DNA of 64,000 nt from Adhaeribacter terrigena (GCF_016623615.1 NZ_JAEHFX010000006.1:62001-126000); one strand, 5' to 3'. Numbered from the stretch's first letter, positions 34,000 through 43,479 are shown. The notes: generated from the sequence alone by a model not told the origin. Numbers and translations: made by a program.

Positions 34000-35529
34000 A
34001 TGCCAGAAAAAATTCTAATCCTCGATTTCGGGTCGCAATACACCCAGCTTATTGCCCGCCGCGTTCGCGAACTCAACGTTTACTGCGAAATCCATCCCTA
34101 TAATAAGATCCCACCTATAGACGCTAAGGTAAAGGGCGTTATTCTTTCCGGCAGCCCCTGCTCGGTGCGCGATGCCGATCATCCGAACCCGTATTTAGGC
34201 AATGTGTTAGGTAAAATGCCGGTTTTAGGCGTTTGCTACGGCGCACAATTGCTGGCCCACGAAAACGGCGGCGAAGTGTTGCCTTCTACCATCCGTGAAT
34301 ATGGCCGGGCCAAACTTTCCGAAGTGCATGGCTCCGATAAACTGATGAAAGAAATCACCATCGATTCTACCGTGTGGATGAGTCATGGCGATACTATTAA
34401 AGAGATCCCGGCTAATTTCGAAGTACTGGCCTCTACTGAAAACGTACGCGTTGCAGCTTATAAAATCCAGGGCGAAGATACCTACGGCATTCAGTTCCAC
34501 CCGGAAGTAACCCACTCTACCGAAGGCAAAACCCTGCTTAGAAACTTCGTGGTGCATATTTGCGGCTGCTCGCAGGACTGGACTCCTGACCAGTTCGTAC
34601 AAACAACCATAGATGACCTGAAAAAGCAGATCGGCGACGATAAAGTAATTTTAGGTTTAAGCGGCGGCGTAGATTCCAGCGTAGCGGCCATGCTCATTCA
34701 CCAGGCTATTGGCCAGAACCTGTACTGCATTTTTGTAGACAACGGGTTGCTGCGGAAAGATGAATTTGAAGGCGTGCTGGAAAGTTACAAACACATGGGC
34801 CTGAACGTGAAAGGCGTAGATGCCAAACAGCGTTTCTACGATGCTTTGGAAGGTCTCACTGATCCGGAAGCCAAACGCAAAGCCATCGGTAAAGTGTTCG
34901 TAGATGTGTTCGATACCGAATCGCACCTGGTAGAAAATGCCAAATGGCTTGCACAGGGCACTATTTACCCGGACGTAATTGAATCGGTTTCGGTAAAAGG
35001 GCCTTCGGCTACCATTAAATCGCACCACAACGTAGGTGGCCTGCCCGATTTCATGAAGCTGAAAGTAGTAGAGCCGCTGAAGACTTTATTTAAAGACGAA
35101 GTTCGCCTGGTTGGTAAAACCCTGCATCTAGACGAAAACATCCTGAACCGCCATCCTTTCCCGGGTCCGGGTCTGGCTATTCGTATTCTGGGCGACATTA
35201 CCCCGGAAAAAGTGGCTATCTTACAGGAAGTGGACCATATCTTTATTTCGAACCTGAAAAAATCGGGCTTGTATAACGAAGTCTGGCAGGCCGGCGCGAT
35301 GCTCCTGCCGGTACAATCGGTTGGCGTAATGGGCGACGAACGCACCTACGAGCGCGTAGTAGCCTTGCGTGCCGTAACCAGCGTGGACGGCATGACCGCC
35401 GACTGGGCACATTTGCCTTATGAATTCCTGGCCGATGTTTCGAACGAGATCATTAACAAAGTAAAAGGGGTGAACCGCGTGGTGTACGACATCAGCTCCA
35501 AACCACCGGCTACCATTGAGTGGGAATAA
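34000..35529 (+). CDS. guaA: GMP synthase (glutamine-hydrolysing)
   Basis: The 509-residue product has a glutamine amidotransferase domain ([19 protein letters not shown]; Cys in [15 protein letters not shown]; His/Glu in FHPEVTHS), the ATP pyrophosphatase loop [17 protein letters not shown], and a C-terminal dimerisation domain ending KPPATIEWE. It converts XMP to GMP. The ATG at 34000 begins the conserved sequence. An upstream in-frame TTG would place translation inside the promoter. Confidence 0.97.
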   Translation: MPEKILILDFGSQYTQLIARRVRELNVYCEIHPYNKIPPIDAKVKGVILSGSPCSVRDADHPNPYLGNVLGKMPVLGVCYGAQLLAHENGGEVLPSTIREYGRAKLSEVHGSDKLMKEITIDSTVWMSHGDTIKEIPANFEVLASTENVRVAAYKIQGEDTYGIQFHPEVTHSTEGKTLLRNFVVHICGCSQDWTPDQFVQTTIDDLKKQIGDDKVILGLSGGVDSSVAAMLIHQAIGQNLYCIFVDNGLLRKDEFEGVLESYKHMGLNVKGVDAKQRFYDALEGLTDPEAKRKAIGKVFVDVFDTESHLVENAKWLAQGTIYPDVIESVSVKGPSATIKSHHNVGGLPDFMKLKVVEPLKTLFKDEVRLVGKTLHLDENILNRHPFPGPGLAIRILGDITPEKVAILQEVDHIFISNLKKSGLYNEVWQAGAMLLPVQSVGVMGDERTYERVVALRAVTSVDGMTADWAHLPYEFLADVSNEIINKVKGVNRVVYDISSKPPATIEWE

Positions 35530-35703
35530 TTCCTTAAATTTGAAGATTTGGAAATTTGAAAATTTGAAAATACAGTAGTTTTTAGTCCTAAAATGATAGC
35601 GTTTCGGTTTACCGCGAACAATTAACTGATTTTCGATAAAATTAGCCTGCCATTTTCTTACATTTTCAAATCTTCAAATTTCCAAATCTCCAAATCTTTA
35701 AAA
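35528..35703. repeat. Spacer with inverted TTTGAAGATTTGG words
   Basis: The left end (35536-35571) repeats AATTTGAAGATTTGGAAATT, then TGAAAATTTG. The right end (35650-35701) reads TTTTCAAATCTTCAAATTTC, then CAAATCTCCAAATC, the reverse complement of those words. Motif copy 20 lies between. Confidence 0.65.
35573..35604 (-). repeat. CGSTA motif copy 20
   Basis: Core CGCTATCA, TTTT, then AAAAACTA at 13 nt on the minus strand. Confidence 0.65.
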
Positions 35704-35704
35704 C

Positions 35705-37393
35705 ATGAAAAAGATACGGTTTTCGATAGTTGTTTTAGGGCTGTTGGCCGGTAGTTTCCAGGCCCTGGCGCAAACGCCGGAGCAGGAAACCCGCTACCAG
35801 AACGGCCGCGCTTTGCTGGACCAGAAAAAATACTCGCTGGCCATGGCCGAATTGCTGCCGCTTACCAACGTGGCATCGGGTAATCCGCGGGCGGCCGAAG
35901 CCAGTTATTTGTATGCAGTTGCGGCCGTTAATGCTAACAAAATGCTGGAAGCCTACAACATGCTGCAGCAACTCACCCGCAACGCGCCGGATTGGGGCAA
36001 CATTGAAGAAGCGTATTACCTGCAGGCCAAACTGGCCTTCGACCAGCAGGATTATGAAACCGGCATCCGGAATCTACAGGTGGTGGAATCGGATTTTATT
36101 AAAGCCGATGCGCAAAACCTGGAACGCTCCTATCTGCTTTCCCTGGGCGATAAAAACCGCTTTAAATCCCTGTTGCAGCAATTCCCCGACGATAAAGTGC
36201 TGGCCAAAACCTATGCCGACAAATTAGCCGCCGGCTGGTATGCGCCGGAAGACCGCGGTACGCTGGAAAATATTATCCGGAAATTCAACCTGGAGGCCTC
36301 GGCTTATAACCCGGATAAAATGAAGGCCGGCGGCAAAAAAACGGAATATAATGTAGCCGTGCTCCTGCCCTTTTCGGTGAACGCCGATGCAGCTACCAGG
36401 CGCAAAAACCAGTTTGCCGCCGATCTTTTTGCCGGCATGAAACTAGCCCAGGATTCGCTTTCTAAAAATAACTTGTTGCTCAACCTGTTTTCTTACGAAG
36501 TGGGTACAGATACAGCTTCCGCCGGTAAGGTTTTCCGTTTGCCGGAATTAAAAACCATGGATCTGGTGATTGGCCCGGTTTATAAAGCTACAGCCAGACA
36601 AACGTCGGGTTTTGCCAGAAACAACCGTGTAAATGTGGTAAATCCGCTTTCAGAAGACCTGGAAGTGATCAATGGCAACCCGAATCTGTTCATGTTCGAA
36701 TCTTCGGTGGTAACCCGGGCGCAACGCGCTGCGGATTTTGCTTATGAGAACTTTGAACAGAAACCTGCCGCCATTATTTTCGAGAACATTAAAGACGACA
36801 CCATTTTTGCCAATGCATACCGTAAACAATTTGAACTGCGGGGCGGCAAAGTGAAACTTTACAAAAAGATCAACACGAAGAAAAACCCGAACGTGATGGC
36901 GATCTATAAGAACGTAGATCTGAAAACCTTCGGGCATTTGGTGGTGGTTTCTGATAATCTGCCGGCAGCGGTGGCCACCGTAAGCCAGGTGCAAAGCCAG
37001 AACCCGAAACTGCCGGTAATTACCAAAGAAACCTGGCTGGAAATGCCGCAACTTTCGCTCCAGCAACTTGACGAAACCGAACTGTACTTCATTTATCCGA
37101 AATACGCTGATCTGAAAAATGCCTCGGTGCGTCAGTTCCGCCGGAAATTTACGTCGGCCTACAACATTCCGCCTTCGCCGTATGCGTTTGCCGGCTTTGA
37201 GATGCTGTTCCGTTTTGGATCCCTACTAAACGCTTACGGCCCAGATTTCGAGACTTTTCTGCCGCAAACCAATACCGTTTCCGGCACGCTATACCCGGCT
37301 TATAATTACGTTACCGGCCGCGACAACCAGTTCGTTCCGATCTTAAAACTGGAAAACAAGCAGCTTGTGCTGATGAATCCGGTAAATAAATAA
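35705..37393 (+). CDS. Periplasmic TPR and PBP1-like ligand-binding fold protein
   Basis: The 562-residue product has a signal peptide cut near ALAQ. Residues ~25-200 are TPR-like helices (RYQNGRALLDQKKYSLAMAE, EEAYYLQAKLAFDQQDYETG). Residues ~215-540 form a periplasmic-binding type I fold (YNVAVLLPFSVNAD, MDLVIGPVYKATARQTSGFA, PAAIIFENIKDDTIFANAYR). The order recalls LpoA-type activators of peptidoglycan synthases and LysM/ABC-substrate-like proteins of Bacteroidota. The ligand is unknown. hemL follows at 24 bp. Confidence 0.75.
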   Translation: MKKIRFSIVVLGLLAGSFQALAQTPEQETRYQNGRALLDQKKYSLAMAELLPLTNVASGNPRAAEASYLYAVAAVNANKMLEAYNMLQQLTRNAPDWGNIEEAYYLQAKLAFDQQDYETGIRNLQVVESDFIKADAQNLERSYLLSLGDKNRFKSLLQQFPDDKVLAKTYADKLAAGWYAPEDRGTLENIIRKFNLEASAYNPDKMKAGGKKTEYNVAVLLPFSVNADAATRRKNQFAADLFAGMKLAQDSLSKNNLLLNLFSYEVGTDTASAGKVFRLPELKTMDLVIGPVYKATARQTSGFARNNRVNVVNPLSEDLEVINGNPNLFMFESSVVTRAQRAADFAYENFEQKPAAIIFENIKDDTIFANAYRKQFELRGGKVKLYKKINTKKNPNVMAIYKNVDLKTFGHLVVVSDNLPAAVATVSQVQSQNPKLPVITKETWLEMPQLSLQQLDETELYFIYPKYADLKNASVRQFRRKFTSAYNIPPSPYAFAGFEMLFRFGSLLNAYGPDFETFLPQTNTVSGTLYPAYNYVTGRDNQFVPILKLENKQLVLMNPVNK

Positions 37394-37417
37394 TATTTGT
37401 AAAAACAGACTTTTTCC

Positions 37418-38728
37418 ATGCAAAACCATACCATTTCTACTTCTGATTCTTTGTTTAAGCGGGCGCAAAACCTGATCCCGGGCGGCGTAAATTCCCCGGT
37501 TCGGGCTTTTAAAGCGGTTGGCGGCCACCCTATTTTCATGAAATCGGCCAAAGGCGCTTACCTCACCGACGAAGACAATAATCAGTACATCGACATGATC
37601 AATTCCTGGGGCCCGATGATCCTGGGTCATGCGCCGGAATTTATTCAGAAAGCCATTGCCGATGCCTTACAGCATTCATTCTCGTTTGGCGCCCCTACCC
37701 GCCGCGAAGTGGAAATGGCCGAGCTGATCATTGAAATGATGCCCGCGGTAGAAAAAGTGCGCATGGTAAACTCCGGCACCGAAGCCACCATGTCGGCAAT
37801 TCGGGTGGCGCGTGGTTTTACCGGCCGGGACAAGATCATCAAGTTTGAAGGCTGCTACCACGGTCACGGTGATTCCTTTTTAATTTCTGCCGGCAGCGGG
37901 GCCATTACCTTGGGCGTTCCGGACAGCCCGGGCGTAACCAAAGGCGTAGCCCAGGATACCATTACGGTGGCTTTCAACGATCTGGAAGCAGTAAAAACGG
38001 CGGTAGATATTGCAAAAAACCAGGTGGCAGCTATTATTATTGAGCCTGTGGTGGGGAACATGGGCCTGGTGCCACCGGCCGAAGGTTTCCTGCAGGGTTT
38101 GCGCGATTTGTGTACCAAAGAAGGCATTGTGCTGATCTTCGACGAAGTGATGACCGGTTTCCGGTTAAGCAAAGGCGGCGCGCAGCAATTATTCAACGTA
38201 ATGCCCGACATGACCACCATGGGTAAAATTATTGGTGGCGGCATGCCGGTGGGCGCGTATGGCGGCCGCAAAGAGATCATGGATTTCGTGGCGCCGGCCG
38301 GTCCGGTTTACCAGGCAGGTACGCTAAGCGGTAACCCATTGGCCATGGCGGCTGGTCTGGCCATGCTGCACCATCTGAACGACAACGCGGCCACGCTTTA
38401 CCCGGAACTGAACCGCATTTCCGATAAACTGGTGAATGGCATGAAAGCGAATATGCAGGAATTGGGCTTAAACTACACCATGAACCAGGTTGGCTCCATG
38501 TTCAGCATTTTCTTTACCGAGCAACCGGTTACCGATTTTACTTCGGCTAAAACGTCTGATCTGCCGCTTTTCGGCAAATATTTTAACAGCATGCTGAACC
38601 GCGGGGTTTACCTGGCGCCGTCGCAATACGAAACCTTGTTTGTTTCTACGGCCATTACCGACGAAGTAGCAGATAAATACCTGGCGGCTAACAAAGCGGC
38701 ATTGGCTGAAGTTTGCGGTAAAAATTAA
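37418..38728 (+). CDS. hemL: Glutamate-1-semialdehyde 2,1-aminomutase
   Basis: The 436-residue product has LIPGGVNSPVRAFKAVGGHP, VNSGTEATMSAIRVARG, YHGHGDSFL, IFDEVMTGFR and the PLP lysine in TMGKIIGGGMPVGAYGG. These fix it as GSA aminomutase, which makes 5-aminolevulinate in the C5 route to heme. It lies 24 bp after the PBP1-like gene and could share its promoter. Confidence 0.95.
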   Translation: MQNHTISTSDSLFKRAQNLIPGGVNSPVRAFKAVGGHPIFMKSAKGAYLTDEDNNQYIDMINSWGPMILGHAPEFIQKAIADALQHSFSFGAPTRREVEMAELIIEMMPAVEKVRMVNSGTEATMSAIRVARGFTGRDKIIKFEGCYHGHGDSFLISAGSGAITLGVPDSPGVTKGVAQDTITVAFNDLEAVKTAVDIAKNQVAAIIIEPVVGNMGLVPPAEGFLQGLRDLCTKEGIVLIFDEVMTGFRLSKGGAQQLFNVMPDMTTMGKIIGGGMPVGAYGGRKEIMDFVAPAGPVYQAGTLSGNPLAMAAGLAMLHHLNDNAATLYPELNRISDKLVNGMKANMQELGLNYTMNQVGSMFSIFFTEQPVTDFTSAKTSDLPLFGKYFNSMLNRGVYLAPSQYETLFVSTAITDEVADKYLAANKAALAEVCGKN

Positions 38729-38756
38729 TTTCCGTTACGCAATTGAAATTAAATGC

Positions 38757-38853
38757 CTTCTTTGGAGGAGGTTGGGGAAGATTTATACTTTATCTGATTA
38801 CTAAGAAATGATCAGCAATACTTAGTCCTCCCCCTACCCCCTCCAAAGGGGGA
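38757..38853. repeat. Interspersed GGAGG/CCTCC repeat
   Basis: CTTTGGAGGAGGTTGGGG on the left and TCCTCCCCCTACCCCCTCCA followed by AAGGGGG on the right are inverted. The right-hand wording recurs widely between genes in Bacteroidota genomes, from memory. Confidence 0.65.
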
Positions 38854-38885
38854 CAAAAAAAACTTGTGCGGGGAAAATTAATTTC

Positions 38886-38920
38886 ACTAAGTTTTTTCAT
38901 TAAAAAAGCTACCGTTTTTT
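38886..38920 (-). repeat. CGSTA motif copy 21
   Basis: Core CGGTAGCT, TTTT, then AAAAACTT at 13 nt on the minus strand. Confidence 0.65.
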
Positions 38921-38930
38921 AAGAAAACTG

Positions 38931-38938
38931 TAATTTTG
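38931..38938 (+). promoter_or_regulatory. TAnnTTTG box upstream of the coiled-coil membrane protein gene
   Basis: TAATTTTG, 57 nt before the ATG at 38995. No TTG was found at 19-21 nt upstream. Confidence 0.4.
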
Positions 38939-38994
38939 AAGTTCATTCAAAACCGGGTGCGTATGCCCGTAATTTTTTTTGCCGCATTTTCTTT

Positions 38995-40485
38995 ATGAAT
39001 AAGCTTTACGTTCTCTTTACTTTTGTTTTATCGCTGGCCGCCGGCTTGGTTTCCGCCCAGGATATTGACCAGAAAAACAAAGCCCTTTTCGACCAGACCG
39101 TTGATAAACTCAATTTCCGGACCATCGAATACGTGTACGACCGGAAATATCCGCGGAAGAAATTCCCGAATACGCAGGCCGATTTTAAAACCCGGAAAAC
39201 GTTCGACGATTTTGAAGGCAATGCCGCTTTTAAAAAACTGTTCCTGAATTATAACGACGTTTCGGAAAAATTCAAGAAAAAATTCGGCAACGGCCGTTAT
39301 GATCTCGCTTCTTTCGAAAAAGGACTGGGCGATATTCTGATCAACAAAGATTTTGAATTCTTTATCAGCAGCCTGACCAAAGACGATAAAATTCAGCTGA
39401 TAAAATCGCTGCAGCAGATCAATAAAAAAGGTGTGGTACAGTTTGTGGACGCTTCGGGTAAACCGCGCGGCATTTTCTCTACCGATTCCGTGATCGAAGA
39501 AAAATCGGAGCCGATCGTTCAGAATAAAGAAAATACGGTAGCCGCCGAACAGGTTGAAACGGCCTCGGATTCTGCCCAGCCGGTGATCAACACGGCTGCT
39601 ACGCCGGAAGAAGTTTTCCAGGAAAAAGCCCCGCGCCGCGACTGGTTAACCTGGCTGGCTCTGGTATTGAGCGGAACCGCCCTGGCATTTGCTATTTCGG
39701 CTAAACTGAAAGAGGTGCCCGCCTTACGGAACTACGTAAACAACAATTTCCAGAAAAAGACCGATGGCCCGCTGATCTCGAAAGTTGCGGTGGCCACTTC
39801 TGCTGAAACAACCCAGGACCCGGCATTGAAGAAGCAACTGGAAAATCTGACGCGTGAAGTGGAAGGCTTATATGCGCAAATGGACGAGCTGCTGCACAAA
39901 AATTCGGTGCTGGAGCAAAAACTGGCCGGCACGCACCCAAAACCCTTCGAAGTTCCTAAAACCGCTTATTTTGAACCCGAAACCGAGCCCGTTGTAGCCA
40001 AAGCAACCCCGGTGGCGGCAGTAAAACCTGAAACGGTTAAAATTCTGGTGGCAGATGAGGAAGAAATGGAAGAAGACGAAGAAATCGCATCCCATATTTT
40101 CACCAAACCTGCACCCACTTATGCCGCAAATCAAAATTCCAACGCAACTGAAGTGCAGCCGGAAGTAACGCTTTTTCTTTCGAAACCAGACCGGAACGGC
40201 TTTTTCTGGAACGATGAAGTAACCCGTATGTTTACCCCGAACCGCTCCCTCTTTACCCTTAAGCTTGCCGACAACGACGTAAAGAAAGGCCGTTTTGAAC
40301 TGGTGCTGGATAAAGCCCAACAGAAACTGGCCCTCGAAAACCCGGATCTGTATCTGAAACCGGTTTGTGATATTGCCGGCGATCCGGCTACCGGCCAGCG
40401 GTTGGTAACAGAAACCCCCGGCAACATTGTGCTGAACGGCGACCAATGGGTGCTGGTAAGAAAAGCCCAGATAAAAGTAGTTTAA
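38995..40485 (+). CDS. Single-pass membrane protein with coiled coil, function unknown
   Basis: The 496-residue product has a signal peptide ending LVSAQ, then a charged helical domain (~25-155) and a linker. A transmembrane helix follows at ~217-234 (WLTWLALVLSGTALAFAI), then a coiled coil (~275-310, LENLTREVEGLYAQMDELLH) and a Glu/Pro-rich linker. The last ~100 residues are globular (FFWNDEVTRMFTPNRSLFTL to NIVLNGDQWVLVRKAQIKVV). It may span the envelope. I do not recognise the family. Confidence 0.7.
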   Translation: MNKLYVLFTFVLSLAAGLVSAQDIDQKNKALFDQTVDKLNFRTIEYVYDRKYPRKKFPNTQADFKTRKTFDDFEGNAAFKKLFLNYNDVSEKFKKKFGNGRYDLASFEKGLGDILINKDFEFFISSLTKDDKIQLIKSLQQINKKGVVQFVDASGKPRGIFSTDSVIEEKSEPIVQNKENTVAAEQVETASDSAQPVINTAATPEEVFQEKAPRRDWLTWLALVLSGTALAFAISAKLKEVPALRNYVNNNFQKKTDGPLISKVAVATSAETTQDPALKKQLENLTREVEGLYAQMDELLHKNSVLEQKLAGTHPKPFEVPKTAYFEPETEPVVAKATPVAAVKPETVKILVADEEEMEEDEEIASHIFTKPAPTYAANQNSNATEVQPEVTLFLSKPDRNGFFWNDEVTRMFTPNRSLFTLKLADNDVKKGRFELVLDKAQQKLALENPDLYLKPVCDIAGDPATGQRLVTETPGNIVLNGDQWVLVRKAQIKVV

Positions 40486-40497
40486 TAATATTTTAAG

Positions 40498-40523
40498 AGC
40501 CAGCTAACCTTTAGCTGGCTTTT
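40498..40523 (+). terminator. Intrinsic terminator
   Basis: The stem AGCCAGCTAA / TTAGCTGGCT is followed by TTTT, 12 bp after the preceding stop. Confidence 0.8.
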
Positions 40524-40535
40524 GCATCTGTATCA

Positions 40536-40567
40536 ATAGTTTTTTGCTTTAAAAGCATAGCCTTTTT
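40536..40567 (-). repeat. CGSTA motif copy 22
   Basis: Core GGCTATGC, TTTT, then AAAAACTA at 13 nt on the minus strand, just upstream of dcd. Confidence 0.65.
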
Positions 40568-40578
40568 ATTACCGAAAT

Positions 40579-41115
40579 ATGATCCTGACTGATAAACAAA
40601 TTCTGGAAGAAATGGAAAAAGGCACCATTGTGGTGGAGCCTTTTAACCGCAATTGCCTGGGTACCAACTCTTACGATGTGCACCTGGGAAGATACCTGGC
40701 CACCTATAAAGACGGCGTCCTGGATGCCCGCAAACACAACCAGATCGAGGTTTTTGAGATTCCGGAAGAAGGTTTTGTATTGCAGCCGAACACCCTATAT
40801 TTAGGTGTAACCCACGAATACACCGAAAGCCACGCGCACGTGCCGTTCCTGGAAGGAAAATCGAGCGTAGGCCGTTTGGGTATCGATATACATGCTACAG
40901 CCGGTAAAGGCGATGTAGGCTTCTGCAATACCTGGACGCTGGAGATTTCGGTTACCATGCCGGTACGCATTTATTTTGGCATGCCGATCGGGCAGCTGAT
41001 CTATTTTCAGGTAAAAGGCGATATCGAGAATATGTATAATAAAAAAGGCAATGCCAAATACAACGAACGCACCGAAGTGCCGGTAGAAAGTATGATGTGG
41101 AAGAATGCGTTTTAA
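40579..41115 (+). CDS. dcd: dCTP deaminase
   Basis: The 178-residue trimeric dUTPase-fold product has LGTNSYDVHLGRYLATYK, VTHEYTES, the nucleotide-binding LEGKSSVGRLGIDIHATAGK and NTWTLEI. It deaminates dCTP to dUTP for dTMP synthesis. Whether it also hydrolyses dUTP (DCD-DUT type) cannot be told. It is flanked by CGSTA motif copies on both sides. Confidence 0.9.
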   Translation: MILTDKQILEEMEKGTIVVEPFNRNCLGTNSYDVHLGRYLATYKDGVLDARKHNQIEVFEIPEEGFVLQPNTLYLGVTHEYTESHAHVPFLEGKSSVGRLGIDIHATAGKGDVGFCNTWTLEISVTMPVRIYFGMPIGQLIYFQVKGDIENMYNKKGNAKYNERTEVPVESMMWKNAF

Positions 41116-41137
41116 ACTAGTACCTGGTAGCCAGTAT

Positions 41138-41172
41138 CAGGACTTTTTCAACTGAAAACTCTACCGTTTTTT
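41138..41172 (-). repeat. CGSTA motif copy 23
   Basis: Core CGGTAGAG, TTTT, then AAAAAGTC at 13 nt on the minus strand. Confidence 0.7.
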
Positions 41173-41178
41173 GGCTTT

Positions 41179-41209
41179 GAGTTTTCCAGTTCAAAAGCAT
41201 AGCGTTTTT
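41179..41209 (-). repeat. CGSTA motif copy 24
   Basis: Core CGCTATGC, TTTT, then GAAAACTC at 13 nt. It is a direct (same-strand) neighbour of copy 23, 6 bp apart. Confidence 0.7.
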
Positions 41210-41274
41210 AGATCCAAAACGGAAAATTTAGCTTCCGTAATCATAACCGGTCTTTTAGTTTTTCTCCGAACACG

Positions 41275-41303
41275 AATAACCAACAACTAGCAACCAACAA
41301 CCA
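41275..41303. repeat. AACCAACAAC tandem words
   Basis: AATAACCAACAACTAGCAAC, then CAACAACC. The first 13 bases are identical to the right arm of the inverted repeat at 32683-32695. Here the matching left arm is missing. Confidence 0.5.
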
Positions 41304-41307
41304 AACT

Positions 41308-42585
41308 GTGAATCTGATCATTAAGAACATTAAAGAGCTGGTGCAAACCGAAACGGAGCCGCGCCGCTGGGTGGCCGGGGCTGAAATGGCGAAGCTGCCT
41401 TGTATTAAAAATGCTTTTCTGATCATAAAGAACGGCCTGATCCAGGACTTTGGTACGATGGAGGAATTCGAGGCGCTGGACGATCGTTTTTATAACGGCT
41501 ACAGCGAAATTGATGCTACCGGCCGGTTGGTTTTTCCGTGTTTTGTAGATTCGCACACGCACATTGTGTATGCCGGCAGCCGCGAACAAGAGTTTGTGGA
41601 CCGGATTAAAGGTAAAACTTACGAAGAAATTGCGGCCGCGGGCGGCGGGATCCTGAATTCGGCCAAGCGCCTGCAGGATACTTCGGAAGAAGAACTTTTT
41701 GAAAGCGCCCGGAAACGCCTGCACGAAGTAATTAATATGGGTACCGGCGCGATGGAAATAAAAAGCGGTTATGGCCTTACCCTGCACGATGAACTTAAAA
41801 TGCTGCGCGTGATCCGGCGGTTGAAAAACCTGAACCTGATCGAGATCAAAGCTAATTTCCTGGGAGCCCACGCCATTCCGAAAGATAAAACCCGGGAAGA
41901 ATACCTGGATCTTATTATAAATGAAATGATACCGGCGGTAGCTGCCGAAGGGCTGGCCGATTACGTAGATGCTTTCTGCGACAAAGGCTTTTTTACCCCG
42001 GAAGAAACCGACAGAATCTTAAAACAAGGCATCAAATACGGGCTGCGGCCAAAAATCCATGCCAACCAGTTAGCGCCTTCGGGCGGGGTGCAGGTTGGGG
42101 TGGCCAATAATGCCATAAGCGTAGATCACCTGGAACACGTGGGGGAAGCGGAAATTGAAGCTTTGCTCAACTCCGAAACCATGCCTACCCTATTGCCAGG
42201 CGCAGCCTTCTTTCTGGGTTTACATTACCAGCCGGCCCGCAAAATGATAGAAGCCGGTTTACCAATCGCGCTGGCTTCCGATTATAATCCCGGAAGTTCG
42301 CCTTCGGGCAGCATGCCGTTTACCATGTCGCTGGCTTGTATTAAGCTAAAAATGCTGCCGGAAGAAGCCATTAATGCCTGCACCATTAACTCGGCGTATG
42401 CCATTGGGCTGGAAAAAACGCATGGCAGCATCGCAAAAGGCAAAATGGCCAACGTGTTCATTACGCAGGAAATTCCGGGCTACGGTTTTATTCCCTACGC
42501 CTTTGGTTCCGATACCATAGATAAAGTGATCCTGAAAGGAAAAGTATTCCGGGAAGCCCGGCCGCTATCGAACGATTGCTTCTAA
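41308..42585 (+). CDS. hutI: Imidazolonepropionase
   Basis: The 425-residue amidohydrolase has the metal pair in DSHTHIVYAGSREQEF, GTGAMEIKSGYGLTL, LGAHAIP, KIHANQLAPSGG and SDYNPGSSPSGSMPFTM. It hydrolyses imidazolone-5-propanoate to N-formimino-glutamate in histidine breakdown. The GTG at 41308 is the best start. No other hut genes are in the window. Confidence 0.93.
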   Translation: MNLIIKNIKELVQTETEPRRWVAGAEMAKLPCIKNAFLIIKNGLIQDFGTMEEFEALDDRFYNGYSEIDATGRLVFPCFVDSHTHIVYAGSREQEFVDRIKGKTYEEIAAAGGGILNSAKRLQDTSEEELFESARKRLHEVINMGTGAMEIKSGYGLTLHDELKMLRVIRRLKNLNLIEIKANFLGAHAIPKDKTREEYLDLIINEMIPAVAAEGLADYVDAFCDKGFFTPEETDRILKQGIKYGLRPKIHANQLAPSGGVQVGVANNAISVDHLEHVGEAEIEALLNSETMPTLLPGAAFFLGLHYQPARKMIEAGLPIALASDYNPGSSPSGSMPFTMSLACIKLKMLPEEAINACTINSAYAIGLEKTHGSIAKGKMANVFITQEIPGYGFIPYAFGSDTIDKVILKGKVFREARPLSNDCF

Positions 42586-42595
42586 AATTGTCTGC

Positions 42596-42627
42596 AAAAC
42601 GGTAGGGTTTTACGCCCGAAAACTGCT
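42596..42627 (+). repeat. CGSTA motif copy 25
   Basis: Core CGGTAGGG, TTTT, then GAAAACTG at 13 nt, starting 11 bp after the hutI stop. Confidence 0.75.
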
Positions 42628-42634
42628 CCATTAG

Positions 42635-42682
42635 AAATTAATCCCGGCTTTGAAAACACTTCAATTCAGGGATTAATTTTTT
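42635..42682 (+). terminator. Intrinsic terminator of hutI
   Basis: The stem AAATTAATCCC / GGGATTAATTT with T-run has a 23-nt loop. It directly follows motif copy 25. Confidence 0.75.
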
Positions 42683-42864
42683 AAAAAATTATTTTTCGTG
42701 AAATAATCTAATATATAACCGAAAATTACCCCTGTTTTATAAGTTTAGTACCATTACCAAATTGGCATTATTTTCGTTAAAGAGAGAGGAAGTCAACTTT
42801 TTTTAAAAAAGCGCTGTTTACCAATTTGAGAATCTAATTATCACCGAAACGAAAGGGAAAACTT

Positions 42865-43425
42865 ATGAAAAAGATGCTGGTAATGTCAAGCCTGGTTTTT
42901 GCTACTGTATTACAGTCTATTGCAGTTGAAGCCGGTATCGGGGAAACCAAGAAGCGTAACACGGGCGAAAAAGTGTCTGGTGAATCCAAAACAGCGGAGA
43001 AATCCGGAGCTACTGTCAATGCTTCCCGTAAATCCCTTTCTGCGGTTCAACGTGCCGGCCACCTGACCGATAGAATGATCAGGGACCTTAAATTAAATAA
43101 CTATCAGGCCCGTACGCTGCGCCAGATCAATCTGGATAAAGTGAACCAGATGATGGCCATTGAAGCGGCCGGTGGCGATGCCACCCAGATCGATAACGAT
43201 TGTAAAGGCGTTTGTAAAGACCGCGATAAAGAGCTGGAGAACGTGCTGAGCACCGAACAGTATTCGATCTATTTCAGCAACCGCCCTACTTATTACAAGT
43301 TCGATAAGGACTATGCCAATGGCGGGTTCCTGGAAAACGCGACTTCCAAAGTTGAAAAAGATAATTTAGCCGATAACGACGACGACGAATCAACAGGCCG
43401 TGACAATACGGTTGCAAGCCGTTAA
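42865..43425 (+). CDS. Small secreted protein, possibly Spy/CpxP-like
   Basis: The 186-residue product has a signal peptide (cut near VEAG), a basic Ser/Lys-rich stretch, then a helical region with AGHLTDRMIRDLKLNNYQAR and LRQINLDKVNQMMAI. The tail is acidic (DNDDDESTG). The helical pattern with LxxYQxxxL resembles the LTxxQ motif of periplasmic Spy/CpxP-type proteins, but the match is loose. Confidence 0.6.
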   Translation: MKKMLVMSSLVFATVLQSIAVEAGIGETKKRNTGEKVSGESKTAEKSGATVNASRKSLSAVQRAGHLTDRMIRDLKLNNYQARTLRQINLDKVNQMMAIEAAGGDATQIDNDCKGVCKDRDKELENVLSTEQYSIYFSNRPTYYKFDKDYANGGFLENATSKVEKDNLADNDDDESTGRDNTVASR

Positions 43426-43442
43426 TTCAGACTAAATACCAT

Positions 43443-43479
43443 AAAAAAAGTCCTTCTGCAAAAGCGGAAGGACTTTTTT
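43443..43479. terminator. Bidirectional intrinsic terminator
   Basis: The stem AAAAAAAGTCCTTC / GAAGGACTTTTTT lies between convergent genes. Its right arm is also the A-tract of motif copy 26. Confidence 0.88.
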
